Origin: Corynebacterium aquatimens
Lineage (GTDB): Bacteria > Actinomycetota > Actinomycetes > Mycobacteriales > Mycobacteriaceae
NCBI RefSeq assembly: GCF_030408395.1
Contig: NZ_CP046980.1
Coordinates: 558,001-622,000, forward strand
DNA: 64,000 bases
Direction of reading: 5' to 3'
In this document: positions 1 to 8,658 of the stretch, piece by piece
Layout of the letters: the number at the start of each line of letters is the position of its first letter
How positions within the stretch are numbered: position 1 is the first letter of the stretch
Notes under the pieces: generated by a model
The model's database searches: none
What the model was told of the DNA's origin: nothing
Seen by the model: only the letters and a program-made list of their open reading frames with translations
Position numbers and translations under genes: made by a program

Positions 1-126
1 CCCGGCCGAACGTTGACCGGTGGCAGCCTTCACCGGTGAACGTCCCGCATAGCCACCGGTGAAGGTGATGTACCCTTTGTGGTGTTTGAACCTTGAAAAA
101 TTCTTGCTCCATGAAGGGGAAATTAC
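1..126 (+). promoter_or_regulatory. Leader region of ettA with repeated ACCGGTG palindromes
   Basis: No gene is visible here. The stretch contains three copies of ACCGGTG within 65 bases, including the palindrome TTCACCGGTGAA, which could fold as the terminator of the gene before the window or act as a binding site. A purine-rich GGGGAAA lies seven bases before the GTG start of ettA and is its likely ribosome site. I cannot assign -35 and -10 boxes with confidence. Confidence 0.35.
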
Positions 127-1797
127 GTGGCTGAGTTCATCTACACGATGAAAAACGTTCGCAGGGCTATCGGTGACAAAGTCATTCTGGACAACGTCAC
201 CATGGCCTTTTACCCCGGCGCCAAGATCGGTGTCGTGGGACCCAACGGCGCGGGTAAGTCCTCGCTGCTGAAGATCATGGCGGGCCTGGACCAGCCGAAT
301 AATGGTGAAGCGTTCTTGGATCCTGGCGCCACCGTCGGAATCCTGCTTCAAGAGCCGCCGTTGAATGAGGAAAAGACGGTTCGTGAGAACGTCGAAGAGG
401 GTCTCGGCGACATCTTCACCAAGAAGCAGCGATTTGAGGAAATCGCAGCCGAAATGGCAACGAACTACTCCGATGAGCTGATGGAAGAGATGGGCAAGCT
501 CCAAGAGGAGCTCGATGCCGCGGATGCGTGGGAGGTTGACTCCAAGATCGAGCAGGCCATGGACGCACTGCGTTGCCCGCCGCCGGATGAGCCTGTGACC
601 CACCTGTCTGGTGGTGAGCGCCGTCGAGTAGCGCTGGCGAAGCTCCTGCTTAGCGAGCCTGACCTGCTTCTTCTTGACGAGCCGACGAACCACTTGGACG
701 CCGAGAGTGTTCTGTGGCTGGAGAAGCACCTGCAGGACTACCCGGGTGCTGTCTTGGCCGTGACCCACGACCGCTACTTCCTGGACAACGTCGCCCAGTG
801 GATCTGTGAGGTCGACCGCGGCAAGCTCTACCCGTACGAGGGCAACTACTCCACGTACCTGGAAACGAAAGCTCAGCGCCTTGAGGTTGCAGGTAAGAAA
901 GACCAGAAGCTGCAAAAGCGTCTGAAGAACGAACTCGAGTGGGTTCGCTCCTCCCCGAAGGCCCGCCAGGCAAAGAACAAGGCCCGCCTGGAGCGCTACG
1001 AGGAAATGGCGGCAGAAGCAGAGAAGTACAAGAAGCTCGACTTCGAAGAAATCCAGATCCCGACCCCGCCGCGTTTGGGTAACAAGGTGGTTGAAGTCAA
1101 GGATCTGGACAAGGGCTTCGATGGCCGCGTGCTTATCGACGATCTGTCGTTCACGCTGCCCCGAAACGGCATCGTCGGTGTGATTGGCCCGAACGGTGTG
1201 GGTAAAACGACCCTCTTCAAGACCATCGTTGGCCTGGAAGAGCCGGACTCGGGAACCGTCGACGTCGGTGAGACCGTGCAGTTGTCATACGTGGACCAGA
1301 ACCGCGCCAACATCGACCCCGAAAAAACCGTGTGGGAAGTCGTCTCCGACGGCTTGGACTACATCCACGTTGGACAGAACGAAATGCCGTCGCGCGCCTA
1401 CCTATCCGCCTTCGGCTTCAAGGGCCCGGACCAGCAGAAACCGTCGAAGGTTCTCTCCGGTGGTGAGCGCAACCGCCTCAACCTGGCTCTGACCCTGAAG
1501 CAGGGCGGAAATCTGATCCTCCTCGACGAGCCGACAAACGACCTCGACGTGGAAACCCTGGGCTCACTAGAGAACGCTCTCCAGCAATTCCCGGGCTGCG
1601 CCGTAGTGATCTCGCACGACCGCTGGTTCCTTGACCGCACCTGCACCCACATCCTGGCCTGGGAAGGCAACATCGAAGAAGGCAAGTGGTTCTGGTTCGA
1701 AGGCAACTTCGGAGACTACGAAAAGAACAAGGTCGAGCGTCTCGGTGAGGAAGCCGCCAAGCCGTCCCGCGTTACGCACCGCAAACTGACCCGTTAG
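127..1797 (+). CDS. ettA: Energy-dependent translational throttle protein EttA (ABC-F ATPase)
   Basis: A 556-residue soluble ABC-F protein that in characterised bacteria binds the ribosomal E site and gates entry into elongation according to the ATP/ADP ratio. Two ABC cassettes are visible. The first has Walker A GPNGAGKSS near residue 40, signature LSGGERRR near 160 and Walker B LLLLDEPTNHLD near 180. The second has GPNGVGKTT near 355, LSGGERNR near 445 and LILLDEPTNDLD near 465. The charged linker between them (about residues 245-320) fits the ABC-F arm and linker region, and the length is typical for EttA. The GTG start follows a GGGG-type ribosome site. No transmembrane segment is present, so it is not a transporter. 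It leads a short co-oriented run with a thioesterase and an unknown gene. Confidence 0.95.
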   Translation: MAEFIYTMKNVRRAIGDKVILDNVTMAFYPGAKIGVVGPNGAGKSSLLKIMAGLDQPNNGEAFLDPGATVGILLQEPPLNEEKTVRENVEEGLGDIFTKKQRFEEIAAEMATNYSDELMEEMGKLQEELDAADAWEVDSKIEQAMDALRCPPPDEPVTHLSGGERRRVALAKLLLSEPDLLLLDEPTNHLDAESVLWLEKHLQDYPGAVLAVTHDRYFLDNVAQWICEVDRGKLYPYEGNYSTYLETKAQRLEVAGKKDQKLQKRLKNELEWVRSSPKARQAKNKARLERYEEMAAEAEKYKKLDFEEIQIPTPPRLGNKVVEVKDLDKGFDGRVLIDDLSFTLPRNGIVGVIGPNGVGKTTLFKTIVGLEEPDSGTVDVGETVQLSYVDQNRANIDPEKTVWEVVSDGLDYIHVGQNEMPSRAYLSAFGFKGPDQQKPSKVLSGGERNRLNLALTLKQGGNLILLDEPTNDLDVETLGSLENALQQFPGCAVVISHDRWFLDRTCTHILAWEGNIEEGKWFWFEGNFGDYEKNKVERLGEEAAKPSRVTHRKLTR

Positions 1798-1925
1798 AGC
1801 TCTCACGAGCTCTAACGAGGAAAACAACAAAGGACGAGCTCTAACGAGGAAAACCCACCAAGCGCGAGCTCTAACGAGGAACCCCCCAAGCGCGAGCTCG
1901 CACGAGCAAGTAGAAAAGGTATTTG
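1798..1925. repeat. Tandem repeat between ettA and the thioesterase gene
   Basis: The gap holds three copies of GAGCTCTAACGAGGAA spaced about 30 bases apart, with degenerate GAGCTC(T/G)CACGAGC versions at each end. GAGCTC is itself palindromic, so neighbouring units can pair. No T-run follows, so a classical terminator is not evident. The repeat ends just before the ribosome site of the next gene. Confidence 0.7.
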
Positions 1926-1929
1926 AGAC

Positions 1930-2388
1930 ATGTCTGCTGAACAGATCGAGCACATCGAGGCCCACAACTTCATTCCGCTGCGGTGGAACGACTTTGACCG
2001 CTACGGTCACCTGAACAACTGCGCGTTCGTGGAAATGGCGCAGGAAGCGCGTACGCAGTTCCTTCGGACCCGCTTTGAGGAAGTGGGCGAAGAAATGGGC
2101 GTCTTCGTCCGCCACGTGGAGGTAGATTTCCTTCGACCCGTCATGCCCGACACCAAGAAGGTGGAGGTCGTCTCTGAGGTCGTGGAGATTGGCAACACCT
2201 CGTTCAAGACGCGCCAAGAGATCAAGGACCGCCAGGGGCGCGTGGCTGGCGTGGTCACTACCGTGCTGGTCATGGTGGACCTGAGCACGGCCACCCCACG
2301 CGAGATTTCCCAGAAGGAAATCGGGATTCTTGAATCCGTCAAACGCCCCAACACTGACGAGTCGGCACCAGCGGAGCTGGAGTCCTAG
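1930..2388 (+). CDS. Hotdog-fold acyl-CoA thioesterase
   Basis: A 152-residue protein of the 4-hydroxybenzoyl-CoA thioesterase (YbgC/FadM-like) hotdog family, expected to hydrolyse acyl-CoA thioesters in the cytosol. The diagnostic N-terminal stretch around residues 18-30 reads RWNDFDRYGHLNN, matching the family pattern W-x-D-x-D-x-x-G-H-x-N-N that carries the catalytic Asp. The length is normal for the family. The start is the ATG after a short AAAGG sequence. It lies downstream of ettA in the same direction, an arrangement I associate with corynebacteria. Substrate chain length cannot be read from the sequence. Confidence 0.85.
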   Translation: MSAEQIEHIEAHNFIPLRWNDFDRYGHLNNCAFVEMAQEARTQFLRTRFEEVGEEMGVFVRHVEVDFLRPVMPDTKKVEVVSEVVEIGNTSFKTRQEIKDRQGRVAGVVTTVLVMVDLSTATPREISQKEIGILESVKRPNTDESAPAELES

Positions 2389-2436
2389 GCACGCTTTCAT
2401 CCCGCCCGTCTCTAGCCGTAGCTAGAGTGGGCTGGC

Positions 2437-3147
2437 ATGGAAGAGACACTGGAGATTCACCGCGGGGCAGCAGGGCTGCGAGCCCTGCTCGCGCGTGCTC
2501 TTCACCTTGATTCGGCCGCGTATGCGCGTCTGTCGCAACTTGAGAATTTATCTCAGCCCGCTGTAGACGTGTTCGTTTCCACACCGTTTGAGTGCATCGC
2601 ATCTCGCCGGATAATCGGAACGGTGTCCCGAGACGGTGCCGTCGTACCGGCGTCCCTACTGGCAGAGCGGTTGAGCCAAGAACCGGAGATTTTCAGTGAA
2701 GACCACGTTGGTGAATCCCGGGTTGGCGGATCCCAGGTAGACGGATCCCAGCTCCGTATCGGAAGGTCGCAAGACGCACAGTGGATCGGAGCGTTGCCCC
2801 CAAAGACGGGGTTTCTAGAACGCGAGATTGTGCCGGTGACTGCGGTTCGCCAGCTCGCGGACCAAGGCAGGGCGCTTGCCCGCCAATTCTCCGGGCCGAT
2901 GGGTCCGCCGAAATCGCTGCTGAACCAGGTTGTTCTCACCGTGTCCGACGATGGCCCCGGGCGCGGGGAGGTAGACATTCCAATGCGGATGGTATTCGCC
3001 TGCACATCGCTTGGATTAATTCCTGGGCCAGGGGCGCCACAGTCTGTGCCGAGGCACTTGCGGGTCTCGACGTGCGGTCGGTGGATCAGGCTCGACGCGC
3101 CGTACGGCAGTGTCTACCACACGCCGCAGTTGAGCTTGTTCGTGTAG
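2437..3147 (+). CDS. Conserved actinobacterial protein of unknown function
   Basis: A 236-residue protein that I recognise only as the kind of hypothetical protein following the ettA-thioesterase pair in corynebacteria. It has no signal peptide, no transmembrane segment and no catalytic motif I can name. A Ser/Gly-rich stretch around residues 90-115 repeats VGxSxVxGSQ. The last residues (LFV) and the stop codon lie in a TTGTTCGTGTAG sequence that recurs next to the dispersed inverted-repeat elements at 3360 and 8962. The native C-terminus may therefore have been replaced when the repeat arrived. Function unknown. Confidence 0.6.
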   Translation: MEETLEIHRGAAGLRALLARALHLDSAAYARLSQLENLSQPAVDVFVSTPFECIASRRIIGTVSRDGAVVPASLLAERLSQEPEIFSEDHVGESRVGGSQVDGSQLRIGRSQDAQWIGALPPKTGFLEREIVPVTAVRQLADQGRALARQFSGPMGPPKSLLNQVVLTVSDDGPGRGEVDIPMRMVFACTSLGLIPGPGAPQSVPRHLRVSTCGRWIRLDAPYGSVYHTPQLSLFV

Positions 3148-3150
3148 TGC

Positions 3151-3243
3151 CCAGTGAAAACGTTCGCTGTTCAGCAACGTCGCGGAAGTGTTTTCCCAGG
3201 TCAGATTCTGGCATGGGGCGAATTTCGCAAACGTTTTCACTGG
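3151..3243. repeat. Dispersed inverted-repeat element, copy 1
   Basis: A 93-bp unit with ends CCAGTGAAAACG and CGTTTTCACTGG. Between them lies a conserved core with GCGGAAGTGTTTTCCC. Copies 2 (3374-3467) and 3 (8977-9066) share the ends and core. It has no coding capacity and could be a non-autonomous MITE-like element or a structured extragenic palindrome. Confidence 0.8.
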
Positions 3244-3301
3244 CCGGGGTGCAGGACCTAGCTGGACCCGGCTGAACCCAGCTAGACCCAGCTGGCCAGC
3301 G

Positions 3302-3373
3302 GGCTTAACCGAAGATCTGGTTCAGGTGCGGCGAACCGAAGCGACGGTCCGGATCCATTAGTTCGTGTAGCGC
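3302..3373 (-). pseudogene. Duplicated 3' tail of the FAD oxidase gene, copy A
   Basis: About 56 bases from 3305 match the end of the sugar-lactone oxidase gene at 9154-9209, including its stop codon and the codons for MDPDRRFGSPHLNQIFG. Similarity extends a few bases further on both sides and then switches directly into inverted-repeat copy 2. It is a detached gene tail, not a gene. Confidence 0.85.
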
Positions 3374-3467
3374 CCAGTGAAAACGTTTGCTGTTCAGCAC
3401 CGTCGCGGAACTGTTTTCCCAGGTTAGATTCCGGGAGACGGGTACAATCCGCAAACGTTTTCACTGG
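3374..3467. repeat. Dispersed inverted-repeat element, copy 2
   Basis: A 94-bp copy with ends CCAGTGAAAACGTTTGC and GCAAACGTTTTCACTGG. The core differs from copy 1 at a few bases and is closer to copy 3 (both have TCCGGGAGACGGG). It sits directly after oxidase-tail copy A, just as copy 3 sits after tail copy B. Confidence 0.85.
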
Positions 3468-3527
3468 CCGGGGTGCAGGACCTAGCTGGCCGGGGTGCAG
3501 GACCTAGCTGGCCGGGGTGCTGGACCC
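3466..3527. repeat. 22-bp tandem repeat
   Basis: Two perfect 22-bp units and a third partial one start with GGCCGGGGTGCAGG. Related but degenerate CCTAGCTGG and CCCAGCTGG motifs occur at 3244-3300 and 8880-8900. From 3528 to the permease gene at 3731 I see no gene or clear signal. Confidence 0.85.
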
Positions 3528-3730
3528 TGCAGTGTCGGTTCACCGATTGCTTGGACGTTTCCATCCCCTCAGCACGAGACGTCATTGTTTGTTCTCCTCT
3601 CAACCCCGACCTCTGACCGCGGCACAACATTGATTAATGTTCAGTCGCTCACCTGCTCGGCGACGCCATGGAGTAACACCGTCTAGGCTCACCACGCGCT
3701 CTCGTAGTTCACCTCGGGCGCTCAGACTTC

Positions 3731-4471
3731 CTAAGGTGTGTTCCGGCGCAAGCTCGCTGCGCCGAGCGCGACGAATGCCGCGCAGAATCCAGAAAGAATG
3801 GCGATATCAGTTACCAGATCGCCCTTGGGAAACGCAGACGGGGTAGGAGCTTTGCTTAACGCGAGCATCGCGTCGACGACGTAGCTGATCGGCATGGTGT
3901 GCGAGAGCAACTCGAGGGCATGTGGCATTTCTTCCCGGGGCACGATAACGCCACAGAGCAGGAATTGGGGAACGATAGCAGCGGGGACGAATTGCATGAC
4001 CTGGAACTCCGTATGGGCAAAAGCAGACGCCAACAATCCTGCGGTGGTGCCGGTAAGAGCGCTGAGCAAAGCGACCACAACGAACGCAGCGAGTGATCCC
4101 TCGATATCCAAGTCGAGTAGCCGGGTGCAGACAACAACGGTGATCAGCGTTTGTGTGACCGCAACCAGGCTGAAGGTCAGCGTGTAACCACCGATGATGT
4201 CGATCCGGCTCACCGGCATTGTGAGCGCTCGTTCCAGTGTTCCGGAACTGCGCTCGCGAAGCGTGGTCACGGATGCGACAAGGAACATGACGAGGAACGG
4301 AAACACCCCGAGGACTGCGTGCGCGATGCGGTCAAATAATCCAGTGTTGCTCAAGATCCAATACAGCAAGGACATTAAGACAGCTGGCAACACGAAGATG
4401 AGTGCGAGAGTTCGTGGGTCCCGTCGCAACTGGTTGCCGACCCGCTTGGCCACTGCAAAACTTGTCCTCAT
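3731..4471 (-). CDS. ABC-2 type exporter permease
   Basis: A 246-residue integral membrane protein with about six hydrophobic segments, beginning after a basic N-terminus (KRVGNQLRRDPRT) and ending near LSGFCAAFVALGAASL. The region TLRERSSGTLERALTMP around residues 70-86 is the characteristic cytoplasmic segment of ABC-2 (DrrB/NodJ-type) permeases. Its start overlaps the stop of the upstream ATPase gene by four bases (ATGA), so the two are translationally coupled halves of one exporter. A TetR gene points away from the pair, suggesting control of drug or lipid efflux. The substrate is unknown. The pair lies in an island bordered by direct repeats. Confidence 0.85.
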   Translation of the reverse strand: MRTSFAVAKRVGNQLRRDPRTLALIFVLPAVLMSLLYWILSNTGLFDRIAHAVLGVFPFLVMFLVASVTTLRERSSGTLERALTMPVSRIDIIGGYTLTFSLVAVTQTLITVVVCTRLLDLDIEGSLAAFVVVALLSALTGTTAGLLASAFAHTEFQVMQFVPAAIVPQFLLCGVIVPREEMPHALELLSHTMPISYVVDAMLALSKAPTPSAFPKGDLVTDIAILSGFCAAFVALGAASLRRNTP

Positions 4472-5169
4472 TTGGTCATTGCCTCCACGAATGCCGCTTC
4501 AAGCGTCGCTGCACCGGTTTCGCGTTTGATGGTTTCCGGGTGCGTGTGTCTCACCTTGCCGTCGCGAATGAACAATACGTTGTCGCAGTGCTCGGCTTCA
4601 TCCAGGATGTGGCTCGAGATAATCAGCGTGGTGCCCTTGTGAGCCAGCTCCTTGAACAGGTCCCACATTTGGGCTCGCAGGATGGGGTCGAGGCCGACCG
4701 TTGGCTCGTCGAGGACAACAAGTTCCGGATCTGGCAGTAGGGCGACCGCAAGACTTACGCGGCTGCGTTGACCACCGCTGAGCTTGCGCACCGGCTCGTC
4801 GATCTTGGCGGTCAGATCGAGCTGGTCGACCACTCCGTCGATTCGGTTGCGGCGAAGCCCGTAAATGTCTGCGACATAGCTAAGGTTCTCTCGCACGGAG
4901 AGTTCGTCGAACACGCTAGCTTGCTGGGTTGCGTACGTGACCTTGGTGCGCAGTTGGCGATGACCTGCGGGCAGTCCAAGCACGTGCACAGTGCCGTCGA
5001 CACGAGCCTGCGTGCCAACGATCATGCGCATCAACGTGGTCTTGCCTGATCCTGAAGGGCCGACAAGCGCGCTTATCGAACCTCGAGGCAAGGTGAAGGA
5101 AACAGGCTGGAGGATTCGGGCTCGCGCGTTCCGCATAGCAACTGCGGGAGTATCCGGGTCTGGTTTCAT
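4468..5169 (-). CDS. ABC exporter ATP-binding protein
   Basis: A 233-residue nucleotide-binding subunit of the DrrA/CcmA-type exporter class. Walker A GPSGSGKTT lies near residue 37, signature LSGGQRSR near 130, Walker B LVVLDEPTVGLDP near 150, and the switch histidine in ISSHILDEAEH near 185. It powers the adjacent permease, whose start codon overlaps this gene's stop. Only 38 bases separate its start from the divergent TetR gene, so both promoters share that space and the regulator very likely acts there. Confidence 0.88.
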   Translation of the reverse strand: MKPDPDTPAVAMRNARARILQPVSFTLPRGSISALVGPSGSGKTTLMRMIVGTQARVDGTVHVLGLPAGHRQLRTKVTYATQQASVFDELSVRENLSYVADIYGLRRNRIDGVVDQLDLTAKIDEPVRKLSGGQRSRVSLAVALLPDPELVVLDEPTVGLDPILRAQMWDLFKELAHKGTTLIISSHILDEAEHCDNVLFIRDGKVRHTHPETIKRETGAATLEAAFVEAMTK

Positions 5170-5207
5170 AGTGAAAGTGTCACCGTTCGCCAGCTAGTGT
5201 TTCCAGC

Positions 5208-5828
5208 ATGGTGAATAAACGCCGCGGTCGCCCGAGCGAACCATCGGAGCGTCGAGAACTCATTCTTCATGCAGCTAGGATGCAGTTTCTCCAGAATGGA
5301 TATGCAGGCACGACGCTTCGAGCAATCGCAGCTGAAGCAGACGTGGATCACGCTTTGGTGAATTATTATTTTGGCAGCAAAGATGCGTTGTTTTGCGAAG
5401 CGGTGCTCGATGGGTTGAGCGCGTCCGCGATATTGCGCTCAGTAAGTTCGGTCCCGGAACTCCCGCCTGGCCAGTTCCCTCAACTGCTTGCCCGCACGTT
5501 CGTTGCCTATTGCGAGTCGTCTCCCTTTCAAGAGCGAGTACTGCCAGCGTTTCGATACGCAATGAAAGACGACGACACCAGGGCAATCGTATCCGGTTAC
5601 TTCGAGCGTGAAATTCTTGCCGGTGCCGAAGAACTCCTTCTCCGATTACGGGCACAGCATCCGAGCCACCCTCGGCTGAGCACCGCCGACGCGGTAGTGC
5701 AGAACTCGATTGTCCTGCTGGGGGCTCTGGTGTCGCGTTATGTGCTGCAGGTGCAGCCCCACGCGTCAATTTCACCCGATCAATTCGCTTCAGTTCTGGC
5801 ACGCCTGATTCGAGTGTCGCTCCTGTGA
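5208..5828 (+). CDS. TetR-family transcriptional regulator, divergent from the ABC exporter
   Basis: A 206-residue repressor-type protein. After a basic N-terminus (NKRRGRPSEPSERR), residues 15-62 form a TetR helix-turn-helix: TTLRAIAAEADVDHALVNYYFGSKDALF. The remainder is a variable ligand-binding domain. It is divergently arranged with the ABC exporter 38 bases away, the usual set-up for a local repressor that releases efflux genes when it binds their substrate. The short gap contains GTGAAAGTGTCAC, a partial dyad that could be the operator. Base composition looks lower in GC than the flanking housekeeping genes, consistent with acquisition along with the exporter. Confidence 0.85.
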   Translation: MVNKRRGRPSEPSERRELILHAARMQFLQNGYAGTTLRAIAAEADVDHALVNYYFGSKDALFCEAVLDGLSASAILRSVSSVPELPPGQFPQLLARTFVAYCESSPFQERVLPAFRYAMKDDDTRAIVSGYFEREILAGAEELLLRLRAQHPSHPRLSTADAVVQNSIVLLGALVSRYVLQVQPHASISPDQFASVLARLIRVSLL

Positions 5829-5871
5829 TTGCCCTGGGGCGGCAGCGAAACTCTCGCCCACAGGCTCCGGA

Positions 5872-6193
5872 TCACTGGTTCTTTTCGGGATCCGCGGAAC
5901 CAGAAGAGCCGTCGGTGTCGTAACTTGCTTTAGGACGAGCCCATTGGTCGCGTTCGAACTCGTTGAACACCTCACGGCGACTTGTGTCCTGGTTGCGAAA
6001 CGGAGTGGCGGTGTTGATCGCATCGACCAGTGCACGGATTCGAGTGTTGAGCTCATCAATGTCAACGCACTGGTGACCATCGAGTGCGTGAATGACCTTC
6101 TGGGTGATGATCTTCACCGCGGCTTCTACATGCGCTTTGTCTTTGGGCCTTTTCGCCCGCGCCGGCAAAGCGGCGGTGTTGTAGTGCTCCAGA
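5872..6193 (-). pseudogene. IS21-family istA remnant, downstream part
   Basis: The minus strand encodes EHYNTAALPARAKRPKDKAH and then a region typical of the IS21 transposase just after its DDE core; the intact istA nearby has RPGKPRDKASVERAV at the same place. The frame opens at the IS21 insertion point (6193) and stops at 5872, well short of a full C-terminus. The upstream part of the same frame resumes on the other side of the intact element at 8806. The older transposase gene was therefore split by the insertion and has also lost both ends. Confidence 0.75.
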
Positions 6194-6306
6194 TGCTGAG
6201 CCCGGTTGGTTGGTACCGGTGTTTTGCGTAGGTGGTACTGGTGGCTTCTGTGTTGTTGGTACTGGGGTGGCCGGCGCTGGTTGAGCGCCGGCTTGTGGGG
6301 GGTGGG

Positions 6307-7056
6307 TTAGTTGGTGGGGCGGCTGAGAGCTTTTCTCATGTCGTAGTCGCCGATGTCGATTCGTAGGCCTGTGTTGAGTCTGCTGACGAGGGATTCGGCC
6401 GCGATTCTGTTCGGCATGGTTTGCACCCAGTAGGCGGCGGTGGATTGTGAGGCGATGATGGTCGGCAGGCGCCCGTCTCGCTCGATTACGATTTTGGTGA
6501 GGTCCTCTTGTCCACGCAGGTCGATGCTCATGGTCAGAAAGTCGTCGATGATGAGGACATCGACGTTAATGAGCTTTCTCATCAAGGCGGTGTAGTCGGG
6601 GTGTGTGGTCGGGAGGACTGCGAGCTTCGCGGTGAGTTGGTCGAGCCGGAAGTAGGCGACGCTGTGCCCGGTGTGGCAGGCTTCGACGCCGAGTGCGCAG
6701 GCGATGTAGGTTTTTCCTGCACCAGTGGGTGCGAGGATGTGTATGTTGGTGGGCTCTTCGCGCCATTTGGTGGCCGCGAGGCGTTTGAGTTGCCGCTCGT
6801 TGATACCGCGTTCGCTCGGGCGGGAGATGTCTGCGATGGTGGCGTGCGGGTAGAACAGGTGGGCTTGAGCGATTGCTTTAGCCACGTTACGTTGCCGGCG
6901 TTGTTCGAGTGCCTCATCGACGGCGGCGAGGAAGATGTTTTCCGGAAGCTCATCTGCGTTGGCGTCGTCGTTGAGGAGGGCGAAGTAGATGTCGGCGAAG
7001 GTTGACAGCCGCAGGGCGCGTAGTTTCACGCGTGTGGTCTCGTCGATGTCGATCAT
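6307..7056 (-). CDS. istB: IS21-family helper ATPase IstB
   Basis: A 249-residue DnaA/DnaC-like AAA+ ATPase that assists the IstA transposase in strand transfer. Walker A is APTGAGKTYIA near residue 110, Walker B is VDVLIIDDFL near 170, and sensor-like IIASQSTAAYW follows near 200. The length is normal. It starts six bases after the istA stop, so the two are co-transcribed and probably coupled. A truncated relative (53063-53408) is about 70 percent identical by eye over its C-terminal part. Confidence 0.92.
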   Translation of the reverse strand: MIDIDETTRVKLRALRLSTFADIYFALLNDDANADELPENIFLAAVDEALEQRRQRNVAKAIAQAHLFYPHATIADISRPSERGINERQLKRLAATKWREEPTNIHILAPTGAGKTYIACALGVEACHTGHSVAYFRLDQLTAKLAVLPTTHPDYTALMRKLINVDVLIIDDFLTMSIDLRGQEDLTKIVIERDGRLPTIIASQSTAAYWVQTMPNRIAAESLVSRLNTGLRIDIGDYDMRKALSRPTN

Positions 7057-7062
7057 GGTTTA

Positions 7063-8658
7063 CTAGCCCTCCTTTGTGGTGTCGTAGTAGTCGGCTGGGC
7101 GGATGAACACCGAGTCGGCGACCGCGGTGATGTCGACGATTGCTGCTGCGGGTGCCGTGTGTGATGCAGTGGGCTCTGGCCGGTTGTGCGCAACGTCGGA
7201 TTGGATGCGCTTGAGCACACTGATTGTTGGGGCGAGCTGTTTATCCAGCAGTAATTGGCAGGCTGGTTCCAACGTGGTCTTGTCGTGTTTCTTGCCGAGG
7301 TTGGCCAGGATGTTGCGCGCTTGGTGTAGTCCCCGGGCTGGTGCTGCCGAGTGCACATTCAAGACCTTGGTGATCACCGCCGCCGTCGCCGGCCCGTACG
7401 AGGACGCCCATGCGAGTAATTCATCATTGCTCAGCACAGCTGGGGCGTGCTGGCCCTGGGCAGGCCCGTGTGTGGGGTCGGTGGAATAGCGGTAGCGGTA
7501 GCCGGTTAAGCGGGCGTGCTCGGCAACGAGGGTGTCGCCGTCGTACAAGCTGACGAGTGTGCTGGTCAACCGCGCACGAAGGGTCTTGCCTACGAGCTGG
7601 AAGGGCACCGAGTAGTACTGGTAGTCGCAGCAGACATGCCAGTTGCGATCCACCTTCGGGCTTTTCCATTCCACGCTGGTGAACGCGTCTTTGGGCAACG
7701 GTCGCATCATCGGCAGCTCGTCGGTTTCGTACCGGGTTCTGCGCGTCGTGCCGTCAGGGTAGGACAACGCGGTGTTGATTTCCTCGACCCGCTCGGCGAT
7801 TGCCTCGTTGAGCTCGTCGAGTGTGAAAAACGCCTCGTTGTCGAAATAGCCCAGGATCCGGGAATACACAATCTGCACCGCACGCTCCACTGAGGCTTTA
7901 TCGCGCGGTTTGCCCGGCCGGGCCGGTACGATCGTGACCCCGTAGTACTCGGCGAACTCGGCGTACTTCGCTGTCACCGCCCGGTAAGCACGATTCTTCA
8001 CCGGCCGGTACGTCGCTGTGGATGCGTTGTCGGCCACGATGACCCGGGGGCAGGCCCCGAGATACTCCAGGGCTTTGACGTGGCAATCAATCCACGAGCC
8101 CATCTTCTCGTCCGCGGCGGCGGTGACAAACAGCAACCCCGAATACGGGCACACCGCAACAAACAGCGAGGCTTTCAACCCGACTTCGCCGCTTGCCCGG
8201 TCAATGATGCCGACTTTGTCACCGGCCCAGTCCACGTACAGCTCTTCGCCTGGGACATGCTCAATGACCTCGCGTAGATCACTCGCGTCCACGTACGCTG
8301 CTAAGCCGTCGCAGAACTGGGAGTATTTGTATTTCTCCAACCCGGAAGCTGGCTCTTCGTCGAGGTACTCCAGCCACAATCTGTGGCGGGTCAGGTGCTT
8401 GTTGTGCTTCAACCGTTGTGCCAGCGCACGGTAGTCCGGCTGATCGAACTGCTTCGAGCGATCGCTGCGCCCATCGGGAAACATCTCATCGAACCATCCC
8501 GGCGACAACAACGCTAACGACTCACTCGTCAGCGAATGCTCCTTCACAACACGCTGCACACGCGAGACATCCCGACGCGAACACCCCACCACTTCGGTGA
8601 TGTAGGAATAGCTGCGGCCTTCGCAAATCAACACCGCAATATCTTTGAAGTTGGCCAT
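7063..8658 (-). CDS. istA: IS21-family transposase IstA
   Basis: A 531-residue DDE transposase. An N-terminal helix-turn-helix (SYSYITEVVGCSRRDVSRVQRVVKEH, given here as start SYSYITEVVGCS near residue 16) precedes an rve integrase core with acidic residues in LYVDWAGDKVG, VIVADNAST and, further on, the Glu of PRDKASVERAV. The family length is about 400-550, so the gene looks complete. Transcription runs from the right end, 147 bases inside the element boundary, into istB. Confidence 0.93.
   Translation of the reverse strand: MANFKDIAVLICEGRSYSYITEVVGCSRRDVSRVQRVVKEHSLTSESLALLSPGWFDEMFPDGRSDRSKQFDQPDYRALAQRLKHNKHLTRHRLWLEYLDEEPASGLEKYKYSQFCDGLAAYVDASDLREVIEHVPGEELYVDWAGDKVGIIDRASGEVGLKASLFVAVCPYSGLLFVTAAADEKMGSWIDCHVKALEYLGACPRVIVADNASTATYRPVKNRAYRAVTAKYAEFAEYYGVTIVPARPGKPRDKASVERAVQIVYSRILGYFDNEAFFTLDELNEAIAERVEEINTALSYPDGTTRRTRYETDELPMMRPLPKDAFTSVEWKSPKVDRNWHVCCDYQYYSVPFQLVGKTLRARLTSTLVSLYDGDTLVAEHARLTGYRYRYSTDPTHGPAQGQHAPAVLSNDELLAWASSYGPATAAVITKVLNVHSAAPARGLHQARNILANLGKKHDKTTLEPACQLLLDKQLAPTISVLKRIQSDVAHNRPEPTASHTAPAAAIVDITAVADSVFIRPADYYDTTKEG

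Noticed and set aside
1798..1925. CRISPR-like array
   Set aside because: The units are too few, the spacers are short and similar to one another, and no cas gene is present. It is a simple tandem repeat. No CRISPR array was found anywhere in the window.
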